A stretch of DNA of 64,000 nucleotides from Oceanicoccus sp. KOV_DT_Chl (lineage in GTDB: Bacteria; Pseudomonadota; Gammaproteobacteria; Pseudomonadales; Dasaniaceae), in NCBI RefSeq assembly GCF_900120175.1, contig NZ_FQLF01000001.1, positions 372,001 through 436,000 on the forward strand, given 5' to 3'. The notes below the pieces were generated by a model that did not search any database, had not been told where the DNA came from, and saw only the letters and a list, made by a program, of their open reading frames with translations. Below are positions 17,898 to 28,450 of the stretch, piece after piece. Within the stretch, counting starts at the first letter, position 1; every line of letters begins with the position of its first letter. A program made the position numbers and the translations under genes.

Positions 17898-19181
17898 TTG
17901 GCTAAAATACAATCCATACGTGGCATGAATGATTTATTGCCAGCCGATTCTGCGCTTTGGCAGTATCTAGAGCGCACGGTCAGTCAAGTCTTGTCCAGCT
18001 ACAGCTACCAGGAAATCCGTTTTCCAATTCTTGAACAGACGGAATTATTCAAACGTTCGATCGGTGAAGTGACCGACATTGTTGAAAAAGAAATGTACAC
18101 TTTTAACGATCGTAATGACGAGAGTCTTACCTTGCGTCCTGAAGGTACTGCTAGTTGTGTGCGTGCTTGTTTGCAAAATGGTTTGTTAGATAATCAGCAA
18201 GTTCAGCGTTTGTGGTACACGGGGCCGATGTTCCGTTATGAAAAACCCCAAAAAGGTCGGCTACGGCAGTTTCACCAAATTGGAGTAGAAAGCTTTGGCG
18301 TGGCAAGTCCCGATGTCGACGCTGAGTTAATTATGATTACGGCGAGACTGTGGCAGCAATTAGGCTTGATGCCCTATGTCACGCTGGAGCTGAACAGTAT
18401 TGGTACCTTGGAGGCGCGGGCTAATTATCGAACTGCACTGCTTGAGTATCTTAATCAATATGTTGATCAATTGGATGAAGATAGCCAGCGCCGCTTGAGT
18501 TCAAATCCGCTGCGTATTCTCGATAGTAAAAATGTGCAGACGCAGCAAATTTTACAACAGGCGCCGGTGCTAACCGATTATCTGGATGAGGAGTCGCGTT
18601 CAGATTTTGAACAACTAAAACAGCTGTTAGATGAGGTAGGTATTCAATACCGGCTAAACCCGAAACTGGTGCGCGGTTTGGATTACTATAGTAAAACTGT
18701 GTTTGAGTGGGTAACCGATCAGTTAGGCGCGCAGGGCACGGTCTGTGCCGGTGGTCGCTATGACGGCTTGGTTGAGCAGCTGGGGGGTAAGCCATCTCCT
18801 GCGGTGGGTTTTGCGATGGGGATCGAACGGTTATGCCTGTTATTGGCCGAAACCGGAAATATACCGTCAACTTTGACCAATCAGCCCGATATTTATTTTG
18901 TTGTGGCTGGGGATCAGGCACAATTAGCCGCGGTCAAAATCGCCGAGGCGCTACGGACTGAATTACCGGCATTGAAGCTGATGTTTCACTGTGGTGGTGG
19001 TAAGTTTAAGAAACAGTTGAAAAAGGCCAATGACAGTGGTGCGGTTATCGCTCTGGTGCTGGGTGATGATGAGGCTGCGCTGAATCAGATCAATGTTAAG
19101 TGGTTGCGCGAAGAGCGTGAACAACAAACTGTAGCCGTTGCTGAATTAGCTACGCAGCTGCAAACAATTTTTAATAGTTAG
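17898..19181 (+). CDS. hisS: histidyl-tRNA synthetase
   Basis: A 427-residue class II aminoacyl-tRNA synthetase. Class motifs are visible: motif 2 around [22 protein letters not shown], the histidine-binding [15 protein letters not shown] and GGRYDGL, motif 3 GFAMGIERL, and a C-terminal anticodon-binding domain. Translation starts at a TTG (17898), preceded by AAGGAA at 17887-17892; the first residues [12 protein letters not shown] fit other HisS proteins, so the rare start is real. Confidence 0.96.
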   Translation: MAKIQSIRGMNDLLPADSALWQYLERTVSQVLSSYSYQEIRFPILEQTELFKRSIGEVTDIVEKEMYTFNDRNDESLTLRPEGTASCVRACLQNGLLDNQQVQRLWYTGPMFRYEKPQKGRLRQFHQIGVESFGVASPDVDAELIMITARLWQQLGLMPYVTLELNSIGTLEARANYRTALLEYLNQYVDQLDEDSQRRLSSNPLRILDSKNVQTQQILQQAPVLTDYLDEESRSDFEQLKQLLDEVGIQYRLNPKLVRGLDYYSKTVFEWVTDQLGAQGTVCAGGRYDGLVEQLGGKPSPAVGFAMGIERLCLLLAETGNIPSTLTNQPDIYFVVAGDQAQLAAVKIAEALRTELPALKLMFHCGGGKFKKQLKKANDSGAVIALVLGDDEAALNQINVKWLREEREQQTVAVAELATQLQTIFNS

Positions 19182-19244
19182 TGATCGTTTAGTCGGTCAA
19201 TAAATAAATACATTAATAATGACAGTTAGTGAGCGAGTATAACT

Positions 19245-19913
19245 ATGGCGGATAGCTTTCAATCAGAAGACGAACAGGTCGAACAACTTAAGAAATGGTG
19301 GCGTGAAAATGGCCAATCTACGGTTATTACCATTGTGCTAGCTATTGCCGGTGTATTTGGTTGGCAGGCGTATCAGACCCAGCAACAGGCTACAGTTGAT
19401 GCGGCCTCGGCAATTTATCAGAATTTATTGTCAGCTGCTGCAGGTGAGAATGGCGTGGTGACCAGTTCGCAAAAGGCTACCGCCAATCATCTGGCCGACA
19501 CGCTGAAAAATGACTTCTCCGGCTCAACCTATGCACAATTTGCTGCCTTGTTTAAAGCCAAGCTGGCGGTAGAAGCCAATGATTTGGCGACTGCTGAGCA
19601 AGAGTTAACGTGGGTGTTGGCGCAAAATCCTACTACCGAAATTAATTTACAAGCACAGTTGCGCTTGGCGCGGGTGTTATTTGCACAGGATAAGTTTGAT
19701 GACTCGCTGGCCTTACTTAATATCGATGCGGGTGCCTATGCGGCCTCCTATGAAGAAGTGAAAGGTGATATTTATTTGGCTAAGGGCGATAACGCTGCAG
19801 CAAAATTAGCCTATCAGAAAGCAGTAGAGTTAGCGGCGCAAGCGGCGCAACCTGGCTCCAACCCACTGTTAGAAATTAAGCTACAACAATTAACTAGCGA
19901 AGGGGATGCCTAA
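19245..19913 (+). CDS. yfgM: YfgM-type membrane-anchored TPR protein
   Basis: A 222-residue protein with a cytoplasmic N terminus (EQVEQLKKWWRENGQS), one membrane helix at about residues 25-43 (VITIVLAIAGVFGWQAYQ) and a periplasmic helical repeat domain. YfgM works with PpiD and the SecYEG translocon in protein export. Its place between hisS and bamB is the standard gammaproteobacterial one. Confidence 0.92.
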   Translation: MADSFQSEDEQVEQLKKWWRENGQSTVITIVLAIAGVFGWQAYQTQQQATVDAASAIYQNLLSAAAGENGVVTSSQKATANHLADTLKNDFSGSTYAQFAALFKAKLAVEANDLATAEQELTWVLAQNPTTEINLQAQLRLARVLFAQDKFDDSLALLNIDAGAYAASYEEVKGDIYLAKGDNAAAKLAYQKAVELAAQAAQPGSNPLLEIKLQQLTSEGDA

Positions 19914-19916
19914 GCA

Positions 19917-21095
19917 ATGGCGTTATTGATCACTACAGTACAACGTCTGGCAGTTTTACTACTGGCCTGTTTAATGCTGGCTTGTAGTTCCAACGATGGG
20001 GAAGAAGAGCAGGGTCCAGCGCCGTTAATCGAATTTGAAGCCGAGCGTGTGTTCAATAAAGTGTGGAGTCAATCACTGGGTGATGGTCAGGGCGGTATTT
20101 TTAATCGTCTGACTCCAGCTGTTGAAAACGGTGTAATTTATGTTGCCGCAGCTGATGGTGAGCTGGCTGCGTTTAGTTTGGATAAAGGTAAAGAACTGTG
20201 GGATGCAGAAGTAGAAGGCTTTTTGGTGGGCGGTGTTGGTGTCGGGCCTAGCCAATTACTATTAGGCACTACCGCTGGCGAAGTGGTTGCGGTTAGCAAA
20301 ACCGATGGTGCTGAATTGTGGCGAGTACAAGTGGGTGGTGAAGTCCTGGCGGCACCACAATTCGCTAATGAATTGGTGATTGTACAAACGTTCGATGGTC
20401 AGTTGCTGGCATTAAAAGCCGCTGATGGTGAGCGGGTGTGGTCTTATCGTAACACTGTCCCGGTATTAACTTTACGCGGCACGAGTACGCCGTTAGTGTT
20501 TCGCGATGCAGTGATTGCCGGCTTTGCAAATGGTCGCGTGATCAGTTTTGAGTTGGCCACGGGTGCAGTGCGCTGGAATACGCGTATAGCAGTACCCAAA
20601 GGTGATTCGGAAATACAGCGCATTATTGATGTCGATGGCGCCATGCTGGAAGACAATGGCGTAATTTATGCGGTCAGTTATCAGGGTAAAGTAGCGGCGC
20701 TGGAGCCACAATCGGGTCGCCGCGTATGGGCCAATGACGCTTCCAGTTACGCAGGTATGTCACAGGGGTTCGGTAATATATACGTCTCCGGTCAGGATGG
20801 TAGTGTCACTGCCTTTGAAAAAAATGGCCAGGGTGCACGTTGGGCACAGACGGTTTTGGCTCGGCGTAAATTGACTGGATCAGCTACCCTGAGTAGTTAT
20901 GTGGTGGTAGGTGATGTAGAAGGATATATCCATGCCTTGTCACAAGTAGATGGCCACATGGCTGCCCGCACTAAAGTTGATTCCGACGGTTTGCAGATAG
21001 ACTTGCAACAAGTGGGCGATTTGTTATTGGTGTACGGTAATAGCGGTAAATTAGTTGCCTATAAGCTGGAAGAAAAAGCTAAAGGCTGGTTTTAA
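19917..21095 (+). CDS. bamB: BamB, outer-membrane protein assembly lipoprotein
   Basis: A 392-residue lipoprotein: signal peptide with lipobox LMLAC (Cys23), then an eight-bladed PQQ-type beta-propeller with repeated GxVYAVxxDGxLxALxxxxGxxxW-like strands (for example [28 protein letters not shown]). BamB supports the BamA machine at the outer membrane. It starts 3 bp after yfgM. Confidence 0.93.
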   Translation: MALLITTVQRLAVLLLACLMLACSSNDGEEEQGPAPLIEFEAERVFNKVWSQSLGDGQGGIFNRLTPAVENGVIYVAAADGELAAFSLDKGKELWDAEVEGFLVGGVGVGPSQLLLGTTAGEVVAVSKTDGAELWRVQVGGEVLAAPQFANELVIVQTFDGQLLALKAADGERVWSYRNTVPVLTLRGTSTPLVFRDAVIAGFANGRVISFELATGAVRWNTRIAVPKGDSEIQRIIDVDGAMLEDNGVIYAVSYQGKVAALEPQSGRRVWANDASSYAGMSQGFGNIYVSGQDGSVTAFEKNGQGARWAQTVLARRKLTGSATLSSYVVVGDVEGYIHALSQVDGHMAARTKVDSDGLQIDLQQVGDLLLVYGNSGKLVAYKLEEKAKGWF

Positions 21096-21163
21096 ATTTT
21101 CTTTTTAGGCTGGTGCCAACCGCCAGCCTGTTCTCATTATTTTCTGTTAACGGTTTTCTCGCT

Positions 21164-22621
21164 ATGGTTCCAGTAATTGCACTTGTCGGCCGTCCAAATG
21201 TGGGGAAATCCACATTGTTCAATCGGCTGACCAAAAGCCGCGATGCGCTGGTGGCCAACTTGCCGGGTTTAACCCGTGACCGTAAATATGGTGAAGCAAC
21301 ATTAGGCGACCGTCGTTTTATTGTGATTGATACAGGTGGTATCAGTGGCGAGGAAGAAGGTATTGATGCGGCGATGGCACAGCAATCCATGTTGGCGGTA
21401 GATGAGGCTGATGTGGTGTTTTTTATGTGCGATGCCCGTGCTGGCGTCACCGCCGGTGATGAAACGCTGGCACATAAGCTGCGGCAATCGAATAAGCCGG
21501 TGTTTTATATTGCCAATAAAATCGATGGTGTTGATCCCAATGTCGCTATGGCTGATTTTTACCGTTTAGGTATTAAACAGCTTTACCCGATGACCGCCAG
21601 CCATGGCAAAGGCGTGAAACAACTGCTGTCGGATATGTTCGAACATTTTCCGGAAGCCGAAATTGATGAAGAGGCAGACAAGCACCGCGGTACTAAAATT
21701 GCGATTATTGGTCGTCCCAATGTAGGCAAGTCCACACTGGTAAATCGCCTGCTCGGTGAGGAGCGGGTGGTGGTTTACGATCATCCGGGTACCACGCGTG
21801 ACAGTATTTATATTGATTACGAGCGCGAAGGTGAGGCCTATACCTTGATTGATACCGCTGGTGTTAGACGGCGAAAGAACATCAAGGAAGCGGTAGAGAA
21901 ATTCTCTATAGTTAAAGCCTTGAAGGCTATCGATGATGCCAATGTTGTAGTGTTGGTGATGGATGCGGCAGAAGGTTTAGTTGATCAGGATTTGCACTTA
22001 TTAGGGCAGGCAATCGATGCCGGTCGGGCACTGGTAATTGCGCTTAATAAGTGGGACGGATTGGATGCCGATCATAAACAATGGGTAAAAAATGAATTAG
22101 AACGGCGCTTGCAGTTTATCGACTTTGCCGAAATTCATTTTATTTCAGCGCTACATGGCACTGGTGTCGGCCATCTCTATGAATCAATCGATAGCGCTTA
22201 TCGCTCATCCATGGAGAAATTACAAACCAATAAACTAACGCACATTCTCGAAGGTGCGGTGTTTGATCATGCGCCACCGTTGATCAATGGTCGTCGAATT
22301 AAGCTGCGTTATGCCCATGCCGGTGGTTCAAATCCGCCAATTATCGTTATTCATGGTAACCAAACTGATAAAGTCCCGAGCAGCTATAGACGCTATTTGG
22401 AAAAAGTATTCCGCCGCGAACTGAAGTTGATAGGCACGCCAATACGTATTGAGTTCAAAGCCGGTGATAACCCTTATGCGGAAAAAAATGACAAAATTAC
22501 CGGTCGTAAGCTGGAGCGTAAGGCACGGCTGAAGAACCAAACCGGCAAGAAAAAAGATAAAGTGAAAGCAAGCGTCAAGAAAACGCAGCGAGTTAATAAG
22601 AAGCAAGCGCCTAAAAAATAA
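21164..22621 (+). CDS. der: Der (EngA), double-GTPase ribosome assembly factor
   Basis: A 485-residue protein with two tandem G domains, each with GRPNVGKST (near residues 9 and 185), DTxG switch motifs ([15 protein letters not shown]) and NKxD (ANKIDG, LNKWDG). A C-terminal KH-like domain ([21 protein letters not shown]) and a very Lys-rich tail follow. The start at 21164 gives [11 protein letters not shown]; the in-frame GTG at 21113 adds 17 unlikely residues. It acts in 50S subunit biogenesis. Confidence 0.97.
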   Translation: MVPVIALVGRPNVGKSTLFNRLTKSRDALVANLPGLTRDRKYGEATLGDRRFIVIDTGGISGEEEGIDAAMAQQSMLAVDEADVVFFMCDARAGVTAGDETLAHKLRQSNKPVFYIANKIDGVDPNVAMADFYRLGIKQLYPMTASHGKGVKQLLSDMFEHFPEAEIDEEADKHRGTKIAIIGRPNVGKSTLVNRLLGEERVVVYDHPGTTRDSIYIDYEREGEAYTLIDTAGVRRRKNIKEAVEKFSIVKALKAIDDANVVVLVMDAAEGLVDQDLHLLGQAIDAGRALVIALNKWDGLDADHKQWVKNELERRLQFIDFAEIHFISALHGTGVGHLYESIDSAYRSSMEKLQTNKLTHILEGAVFDHAPPLINGRRIKLRYAHAGGSNPPIIVIHGNQTDKVPSSYRRYLEKVFRRELKLIGTPIRIEFKAGDNPYAEKNDKITGRKLERKARLKNQTGKKKDKVKASVKKTQRVNKKQAPKK

Positions 22622-22642
22622 GCGATTGCTGTCGTGATAGTT

Positions 22643-23023
22643 ATGACTGCCCAGAAACCAGACCTCGACACCAAGCCCCATATTCAACAGTTTGTTGAAG
22701 CCTTCTATGGCAAATTATTAAATGATAAGCATTTGGCCCCCATCTTTCTGGATGTTGCTGCCGTCGATCTGAATAAACACCTGCCATTGATTTGCAGCTA
22801 CTGGGAAAAATTATTACTCGGTGAGCGTGACTATAATCGCCATACCATGAATATCCATCGGGCGCTGAATGCTAAACAAGCACTGACCCAGCAGGATTTT
22901 GACCGCTGGTTGCAGTTATTTATCACCACGGTCGACCAGCACTTCAGCGGACCTAAAGCGGAGCAGGCCAAGCGTACTGCCAGCCAGATTGCCGCCAATA
23001 TGTTTAATGCGGTGTCCGGCTAG
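22643..23023 (+). CDS. group III truncated haemoglobin
   Basis: A 126-residue globin of the truncated class. The sequence FVEAFYGKLLNDKHLAPIF, the segment LICSYWEKLLLGERDY and the proximal-type His in MNIHRAL fit group III (Ctb-like) proteins, which handle oxygen or nitric oxide in the cytoplasm. Start at the ATG 22643; a GTG three codons upstream is possible. It follows der by 21 bp and may be read from the same transcript. Confidence 0.8.
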   Translation: MTAQKPDLDTKPHIQQFVEAFYGKLLNDKHLAPIFLDVAAVDLNKHLPLICSYWEKLLLGERDYNRHTMNIHRALNAKQALTQQDFDRWLQLFITTVDQHFSGPKAEQAKRTASQIAANMFNAVSG

Positions 23024-23425
23024 CGGTTACAGTAATTACATAATAAAAACGAATGGTTAGGGCATCAATAGTCGCTAAACGGCATGTTGGTGACTCTCAT
23101 CAAAAGTGACCGGTTTTGTCACAGCACAATGAGATTTTATGTCATTGAGTTTCAGTGGTGGCTGCTCAATACTTATTAACTTCATTAGCATGCCCTTGCT
23201 TATGCTTATCCATTACAAATATGTAATAGCAACAATGGCTTAGGCTTGGTAAAAAGGTTGACCGCAGGGCTTGTTAAGAGTGTTACAGTTACGCTCACAA
23301 GCACACAGCTGACGGGGTAAATCGTTACCGCCAGCATCACGCGACACACAAACAATAATGACAAATTAAATCAACGTCGCTGTACTCCCGTATCGACGTT
23401 ATCAAACACACGAAGGAGAAATGCT
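23024..23425. other. intergenic region before the CoA-thioester cluster
   Basis: No ORF or RNA gene is seen. The stretch holds several small inverted repeats: GTGAC/GTCAC near 23107-23122, CAATGA/TCATTG near 23128-23148, and the dyad at 23212-23227. The cluster of dyads makes it a likely control region for the downstream catabolic operon. A ribosome site (AAGGAG) precedes the ATG at 23426. Confidence 0.45.
23212..23227. promoter_or_regulatory. perfect 6+4+6 dyad, possible operator
   Basis: ATTACA and TGTAAT flank a 4-bp centre, a 16-bp palindrome about 200 bp before the first gene of the cluster. The regulator is unknown; the dyad does not match a motif I can name with confidence. Confidence 0.3.
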
Positions 23426-24427
23426 ATGTCAGCAGAGCCAGAGGTGTTAAACCAGGATTTTACTCTGGGCTATACCTACACCCGCTCCACGGGCCCCATT
23501 GTCGGCCGCTTTCTGACCGAACTACGCAATCGCAAAGTGGTTGGTATCAAAGGCAGTGACGGTAAAGTGATAGTGCCCCCTGTAGAATATGACCCGGTTA
23601 CTGCCGAAGCATTGAGCGAGTTTGTCGATGTGGCTGATACCGGCACTGTACAGACCTGGTCCTGGATCAAACATCCACGTCCTTCGCACCTGTTACAAAA
23701 ACCTTTCGCCTTTGCGCTGATCCTAATGGATGGTGCGGATACGCCTATGCTACATATGGTCGATGCGGGTGATGAAGCTGCTATGTCTACAGGCATGAAA
23801 GTTAAAGTACGTTGGGCCGATGAGCCGAAAGGTTTTATTGATGATATCGCCTATTTCGTAGCGGCGGATTCAGCCGATGTAGCGGGACCGTTAGCGGCGA
23901 TTGAAGATCTTGAAGATATCACCGGTGTTGAATGTCCGATTTATTTGAAGTACAACTTTACTGCCGGGTCTGCAACATCCCGTTTTCTGACCCAGATTAA
24001 ACAGGGTAAAATCGTTGGCCAGAAATGCCCTTCCTGTCTCAACGTTTATGTACCACCACGCGGCTCCTGTGCGTCCTGTGGTGTCGCCACTACGGAAGAA
24101 GTGGAATGCAACGACAAGGCAACCGTCGAGTCATTCACTATTGTTTATATTCCTATTCCTGGTCATCCTGTTAAACCGCCTTATGTTATTGCCAATCTAG
24201 TCGCGGATGGCTCCAATATTTCCTTCCTGCATCTGCTCAGTGAATGTGTCAACGAAGACGTACACATGGGCCAGAGAGTGCAAGCTGTGTGGCGGCCACA
24301 GGAAGAGTGGACCTACGCAATGGATAATATTTTATATTTCAAACCGCTCGACGAGCCCGATGTACCGCATGATCTAATTGGCAAGGTCAACCCTTCCGAT
24401 CCGTCGTATCAACAAGGGGAGGGCTAA
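23426..24427 (+). CDS. tandem DUF35 OB-fold protein, second half with zinc ribbon
   Basis: A 333-residue protein with two related halves. Residues 20-150 and 175-315 each contain a rubredoxin-like ribbon position followed by an OB-fold strand set. In the second half the ribbon is complete (KCPSC ... SCASCG, four Cys), while in the first the same place reads GIKGSDGKVIVPP, with no cysteines. DUF35 proteins pair with thiolase-fold enzymes, as in ChsH2-Ltp2 retro-aldolase and archaeal acetoacetyl-CoA thiolase complexes. The next two genes are such enzymes, so a complex is likely. It is the first gene of the cluster, 3 bp before the next. Confidence 0.82.
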   Translation: MSAEPEVLNQDFTLGYTYTRSTGPIVGRFLTELRNRKVVGIKGSDGKVIVPPVEYDPVTAEALSEFVDVADTGTVQTWSWIKHPRPSHLLQKPFAFALILMDGADTPMLHMVDAGDEAAMSTGMKVKVRWADEPKGFIDDIAYFVAADSADVAGPLAAIEDLEDITGVECPIYLKYNFTAGSATSRFLTQIKQGKIVGQKCPSCLNVYVPPRGSCASCGVATTEEVECNDKATVESFTIVYIPIPGHPVKPPYVIANLVADGSNISFLHLLSECVNEDVHMGQRVQAVWRPQEEWTYAMDNILYFKPLDEPDVPHDLIGKVNPSDPSYQQGEG

Positions 24428-24430
24428 GCC

Positions 24431-25495
24431 ATGAAAGATGTAGCAATCGTTTCCTTCGCTCAAACAAACTGTATGCGTACTGCTGGCGCGCAGAATGAAG
24501 TTGAATTAATTATGCCAGTGGTAAAGCAGGCGTTAGCAGATGCTGGTTTAAAAACTGTGCACGATGTGGATTTTGTTTGTTCCGGTAGCTGTGATTATCA
24601 GCAGGGCGCCGCTTTTGCTTTTGTATTAGGCGTTGACGCGCTCGGTGCGGTGCCGCCAATTAAAGAATCTCATGTGGAAATGGATGCGGCCTGGGCGTTG
24701 TACGAGAGCTGGCTAAAAATCCAAATGGGTAGCGCCGATAGCGCGTTGATTTATGGCTTTGGTAAATCATCACCGGGTGATTTACCCAATGTATTATCAC
24801 TGCAACTTGATCCCTATTATCTAACACCGCTGGCGGTGGATTCTGTCAGCATGGCAGCAATGCAAGCGCGGATCATGTTGGATAAAGGTGATATTACTGA
24901 GCAGGATATGGCGCAGGTTGTTGCCAATTCCCGCGCTAATGCGAAAAAGAATAATCCGCAAGCGCAGCTAAGTGGTGATGTTAGTGTTGATGAGTTGTTA
25001 GCCGAAGAAACTTATCTGTCACCGCTGCGCAAACATGATTGCTGTCCTATCAGTGATGGTGCTTCGGCAATGGTGATTTGTACCGTTGAGAAAGCCAAAG
25101 AGTGGGGCAAGCCTTACGCGGTAATCAAAGGCATTGATCATCGTATTGATACGCATCATTTAGGTTTACGTGATTTAACTGAATCAGCCTCCACCCGTAT
25201 CGCGGGAGAGAAGGCTGGTGTCTCAGCAGGTCCAGTGGAAGTGGCGGAATTGTATGCGCCCTTCAGTCATCAGGAAACTATTCTGAAGAAAGCGCTAGGA
25301 CTGGATGATTCGGTGGACATTAATCCTTCCGGTGGTGTACTTGCTGGCAATTTAATGATGGCGTCGGGATTGTCGCGTATTGGTGAAGTTGCCAGGCGGA
25401 TTATTTCCGGGCAATACCAACGAGGTGTAGCGCACGCGACCAGCGGTCCGTGTTTGCAGCAAAATATAGTACTAGTGTTAGAGGGGGCAGAATAA
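24431..25495 (+). CDS. thiolase-fold lipid-transfer/retro-aldolase-like protein (Cys replaced)
   Basis: A 354-residue thiolase-fold protein of the SCP2-thiolase/Ltp type. In thiolases the nucleophile lies in a C-S-S-G-like motif; aligning the ALY helix here by eye places Glu at that spot (SHVEMDAAWALY). C-terminal motifs are NPSGGVLAGN and HATSGP in place of the standard His and Cys loops. The chain is full length, so loss of the Cys suggests another reaction, for example retro-aldol cleavage of a CoA thioester as in Ltp2. Its stop overlaps the next ATG by one base. Confidence 0.75.
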   Translation: MKDVAIVSFAQTNCMRTAGAQNEVELIMPVVKQALADAGLKTVHDVDFVCSGSCDYQQGAAFAFVLGVDALGAVPPIKESHVEMDAAWALYESWLKIQMGSADSALIYGFGKSSPGDLPNVLSLQLDPYYLTPLAVDSVSMAAMQARIMLDKGDITEQDMAQVVANSRANAKKNNPQAQLSGDVSVDELLAEETYLSPLRKHDCCPISDGASAMVICTVEKAKEWGKPYAVIKGIDHRIDTHHLGLRDLTESASTRIAGEKAGVSAGPVEVAELYAPFSHQETILKKALGLDDSVDINPSGGVLAGNLMMASGLSRIGEVARRIISGQYQRGVAHATSGPCLQQNIVLVLEGAE

Positions 25496-26655
25496 TGGCT
25501 GAATTAGCTGCTGTTGTTGGTATTGGTCAAACTAAATACCAAACCAAACGTTTGGATGTCTCCATTGCTGGCTTGGTACGTGAAGCTGCGATGAATGCAT
25601 TAATTGATGCCGATCTCGGTTGGGATGATATTGACGCGGTCATTATTGGTAAGGCGCCGGATATGTTCGAAGGCATCGTCATGCCTGAACTGTATCTCAC
25701 CGATGCCTTAGGCTGTAATGGTAAGCCCATGTTGCGTGTGCATACTGCCGGTTCGGTCGGTGGTTCTACCGCTATTGTTGCTGCCTCTTATGTTCAGTCC
25801 GGCGTTTTTAAACGGATTTTAACCGTCACTTTTGAAAAACAATCGGAATCCAATGCGATGTGGGCGCTATCAAGTCCGCAGCCATTTTCTCCGCATTTGA
25901 ATGCGGGGGCGGGTGGTTACTTTGCACCGATTATTCGTGAATATATGCGTCGCTCCAATGCGCCTTATGATGCGGGAATAAAAGTTGCGACCAAGGATCG
26001 TTTGCACGGTGCAAAAAATCCGTTGGCACATTTGCAGCTACCGAATATCACCATGAAAGAAGTAGAAGACTCACCGATGCTGTGGGATCCGATTCGCTTT
26101 TTGGAAGCTTGTCCATCTTCAGATGGCGCTTGTGCTATGGTAATCGCGCATGAAGATTTGGTGTCACAGTCACCGAAAAAACCCGCATGGATTAAAGGGC
26201 AGGCGATGCGGTCTGAGCCGACCATGTATGCAGGGCGTGAAGAAGTGAACCCGCAAGCCGGTCGTGATTGTGCGGCAGATGTTTACAAACAAGCGGGCAT
26301 CACTGACCCACTGAAAGACTTTGACTGTGCTGAAGTGTATGTACCGTTTTCCTGGTATGAAGCCATGTGGCTGGAAAACCTGGGCTTTGCTGAAGAGGGT
26401 AAGGGCTGGGAGTTGAGTATGGCTGATGTCACTAATAATAATGCTGGCGGTAGTTGCCCATGGAATGCGTCAGGAGGGGTGTTATCTTCCAATGCTATTG
26501 GTGCGTCCGGGATGATACGGTTCGCCGAAGCTGCTCGTCAGGTGCGTAATGATGCTGGTGCTCATCAGGTTGAAGGGGCCAAAACGGCCTTGGGTCACGC
26601 CTATGGCGGTGGTGCCCAATTCTTCGCCATGTGGGTAGTAAGCGCAGATAAATAA
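25495..26655 (+). CDS. second thiolase-fold Ltp-like protein (Cys replaced)
   Basis: A 386-residue thiolase-fold protein. The nucleophile region reads RVHTAGSVGGSTAI; by-eye alignment puts Ser where thiolases have Cys. Later parts are FDCAEVYVPFSWYEAM, NASGGVLSSNAIGASG and ALGHAYGGGAQ, recalling the thiolase His motifs. The start at 25495 gives MAELAAVVGIGQTKY; an in-frame upstream start at 25450 would overlap the preceding gene. It likely forms a mixed complex with the preceding thiolase-fold protein and the DUF35 protein, as in steroid side-chain systems of actinobacteria. Confidence 0.75.
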   Translation: MAELAAVVGIGQTKYQTKRLDVSIAGLVREAAMNALIDADLGWDDIDAVIIGKAPDMFEGIVMPELYLTDALGCNGKPMLRVHTAGSVGGSTAIVAASYVQSGVFKRILTVTFEKQSESNAMWALSSPQPFSPHLNAGAGGYFAPIIREYMRRSNAPYDAGIKVATKDRLHGAKNPLAHLQLPNITMKEVEDSPMLWDPIRFLEACPSSDGACAMVIAHEDLVSQSPKKPAWIKGQAMRSEPTMYAGREEVNPQAGRDCAADVYKQAGITDPLKDFDCAEVYVPFSWYEAMWLENLGFAEEGKGWELSMADVTNNNAGGSCPWNASGGVLSSNAIGASGMIRFAEAARQVRNDAGAHQVEGAKTALGHAYGGGAQFFAMWVVSADK

Positions 26656-26819
26656 CCTGTGGCATCGTAATGCAGTGGTAACTCTGTACGCTTCCTAAGC
26701 TGGGCAGAAAGGCATAGCATACACAGTAGTACCAAAGCCAGTTCCAGTGCCTATCTGAACTGGCTTTTATTCATATATTTCATCAACATTTTTAGAACGA
26801 TAAGAGCAGGCAAACCATT

Positions 26820-28447
26820 ATGACTATGACATTTAATATTGCTGATCTATTTGAAAAAGTGGCAGAGACGGTTGGTGATCGTGAGGCAATTATCTGTGGC
26901 GATAATCGCGCTACTTACGATGCCCTGGAAAAAGGCGCCAATCAAATTGCACATTACTTGCAATCACAAGGTGTTGGTGCTGGCGATCACGTTGGCTTGT
27001 ATATGTATAACAACGCAGAGTATCTGGAAGCGATGCTGGCCTGTTTTAAAATTCGCGCAGTTCCGATCAATGTAAATTACCGCTACGTAAAAGATGAACT
27101 ACTTTATATTTTTGAAAATGCGGATATGGTTGCCTGTATTCACAACCGTGAATTTATTCCGCATATTGCTGAAATACGTGCTGCTGCAAAAGATATGCAG
27201 ACATTTATTTCGGTTGATGATGGCTCCGACGAAGACCTTGTCCAGATTGACGCCATTGATTATCAGGTCGCAAAACAAGTACAAAGTGATAAGCGCGATT
27301 TTCCTGATCGCGCCGATGATGATTTATTTATTCTTTACACTGGTGGTACCACGGGTATGCCCAAAGGTGTTATGTGGCCGCATAAAAATGTATTTATGGC
27401 AGCTATGGGTGGCGGTGGACATTTCTCCCCTCTGGGGGCCTGTGTAGAGCCTGAAGATATCGCCAGTCGTGTGCTGGAAAATCCTATCGTCGGTATAGCA
27501 TTGGCGCCATTGATGCACGGCGCGTCCTGGTGGTATGCCTGTATTCAATTGCTTGCTGGCAATAAGTTGGTACTAAATCATCACCGCTCACTGATTGGTG
27601 AAGAAGTATGGGATATCTGTGAGCGGGAAAAGTGTAACGCGGTGCAAATCGTAGGTGATGCCATGGCCATCCCGTTACTCGATGCCCTGGAAGCTAATCC
27701 CGACCGTTGGGATTTAACGCCGATTTTTAATGTTGGTTCAGGTGGTGCCGTTTTTTCTGAATCAAAACAAGATGCCTTTAAAGCTATTTTCCCCAATGTA
27801 TTTATTACCAACTCCTTTGGTTCTTCCGAGTCCGGTCAAATGGGTATGGATAACGGCCAGAAAAAAGGCGAAGCCGGTTTGGGTAATGTCACCCGCAGTG
27901 AATTTATGGATGTCATTGTGGTGGAAGAGGGGCAACCGCCACGTCATGCTAAACCGGGTGAGATGGGTATCTTCTCTCGCTCCGGTTATATCCCTGTAGG
28001 TTATTACAATGCGCCAGAAAAAACGGCAGAGACTTTTCTTGATGTCGATGGAAAAATCTGGTTGCTGACTGGTGATGAATCTATTCTCGAAGAAGATGGC
28101 ACCATTACGGTTTATGGACGTGGTTCAAACTGTATTAATTCCGGTGGTGAAAAATATTCCCTGAAGAAGTCGAGCAAGCGTTAAAAGCGCATGCTGATAT
28201 TTTTGATGCGTTAGTGGTAGCCACACCGGACGATCGTTGGGGTAGCAAAGTCACTGCTGTCGTTTCTACTCGAGGTGGTAAACGTCCCAGTTTAGAAGAT
28301 ATCCAGGAAGAGGCACGTAAACATATTGCCGGCTATAAATTGCCACGTGAGCTACATATTGTTGATGAAGTACCTCGTGGCCCTAACGGTAAGCCTGATT
28401 ATAAAACGGCGTTGGCGAAAGCCTTGAGTATGGAGTTTGTAGCCTAA
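26820..28447 (+). CDS. acyl-CoA synthetase, AMP-forming (apparent one-base loss)
   Basis: An enzyme of about 542 residues that activates a carboxylic acid with ATP and CoA. The AMP-binding loop is YTGGTTGMPKGV, with SFGSSESG and LTGDESILEEDG further on. At the A run 28150-28154 one A is missing; six A restore GGEKIFPEEVEQALKAHADIFDALVV and the C-terminal domain with the catalytic Lys region GPNGKPDYK. The substrate is unknown; neighbours suggest a bulky or branched acid. The ATG at 26820 lies 165 bp after the previous gene. Confidence 0.88.
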
Positions 28448-28450
28448 GTC

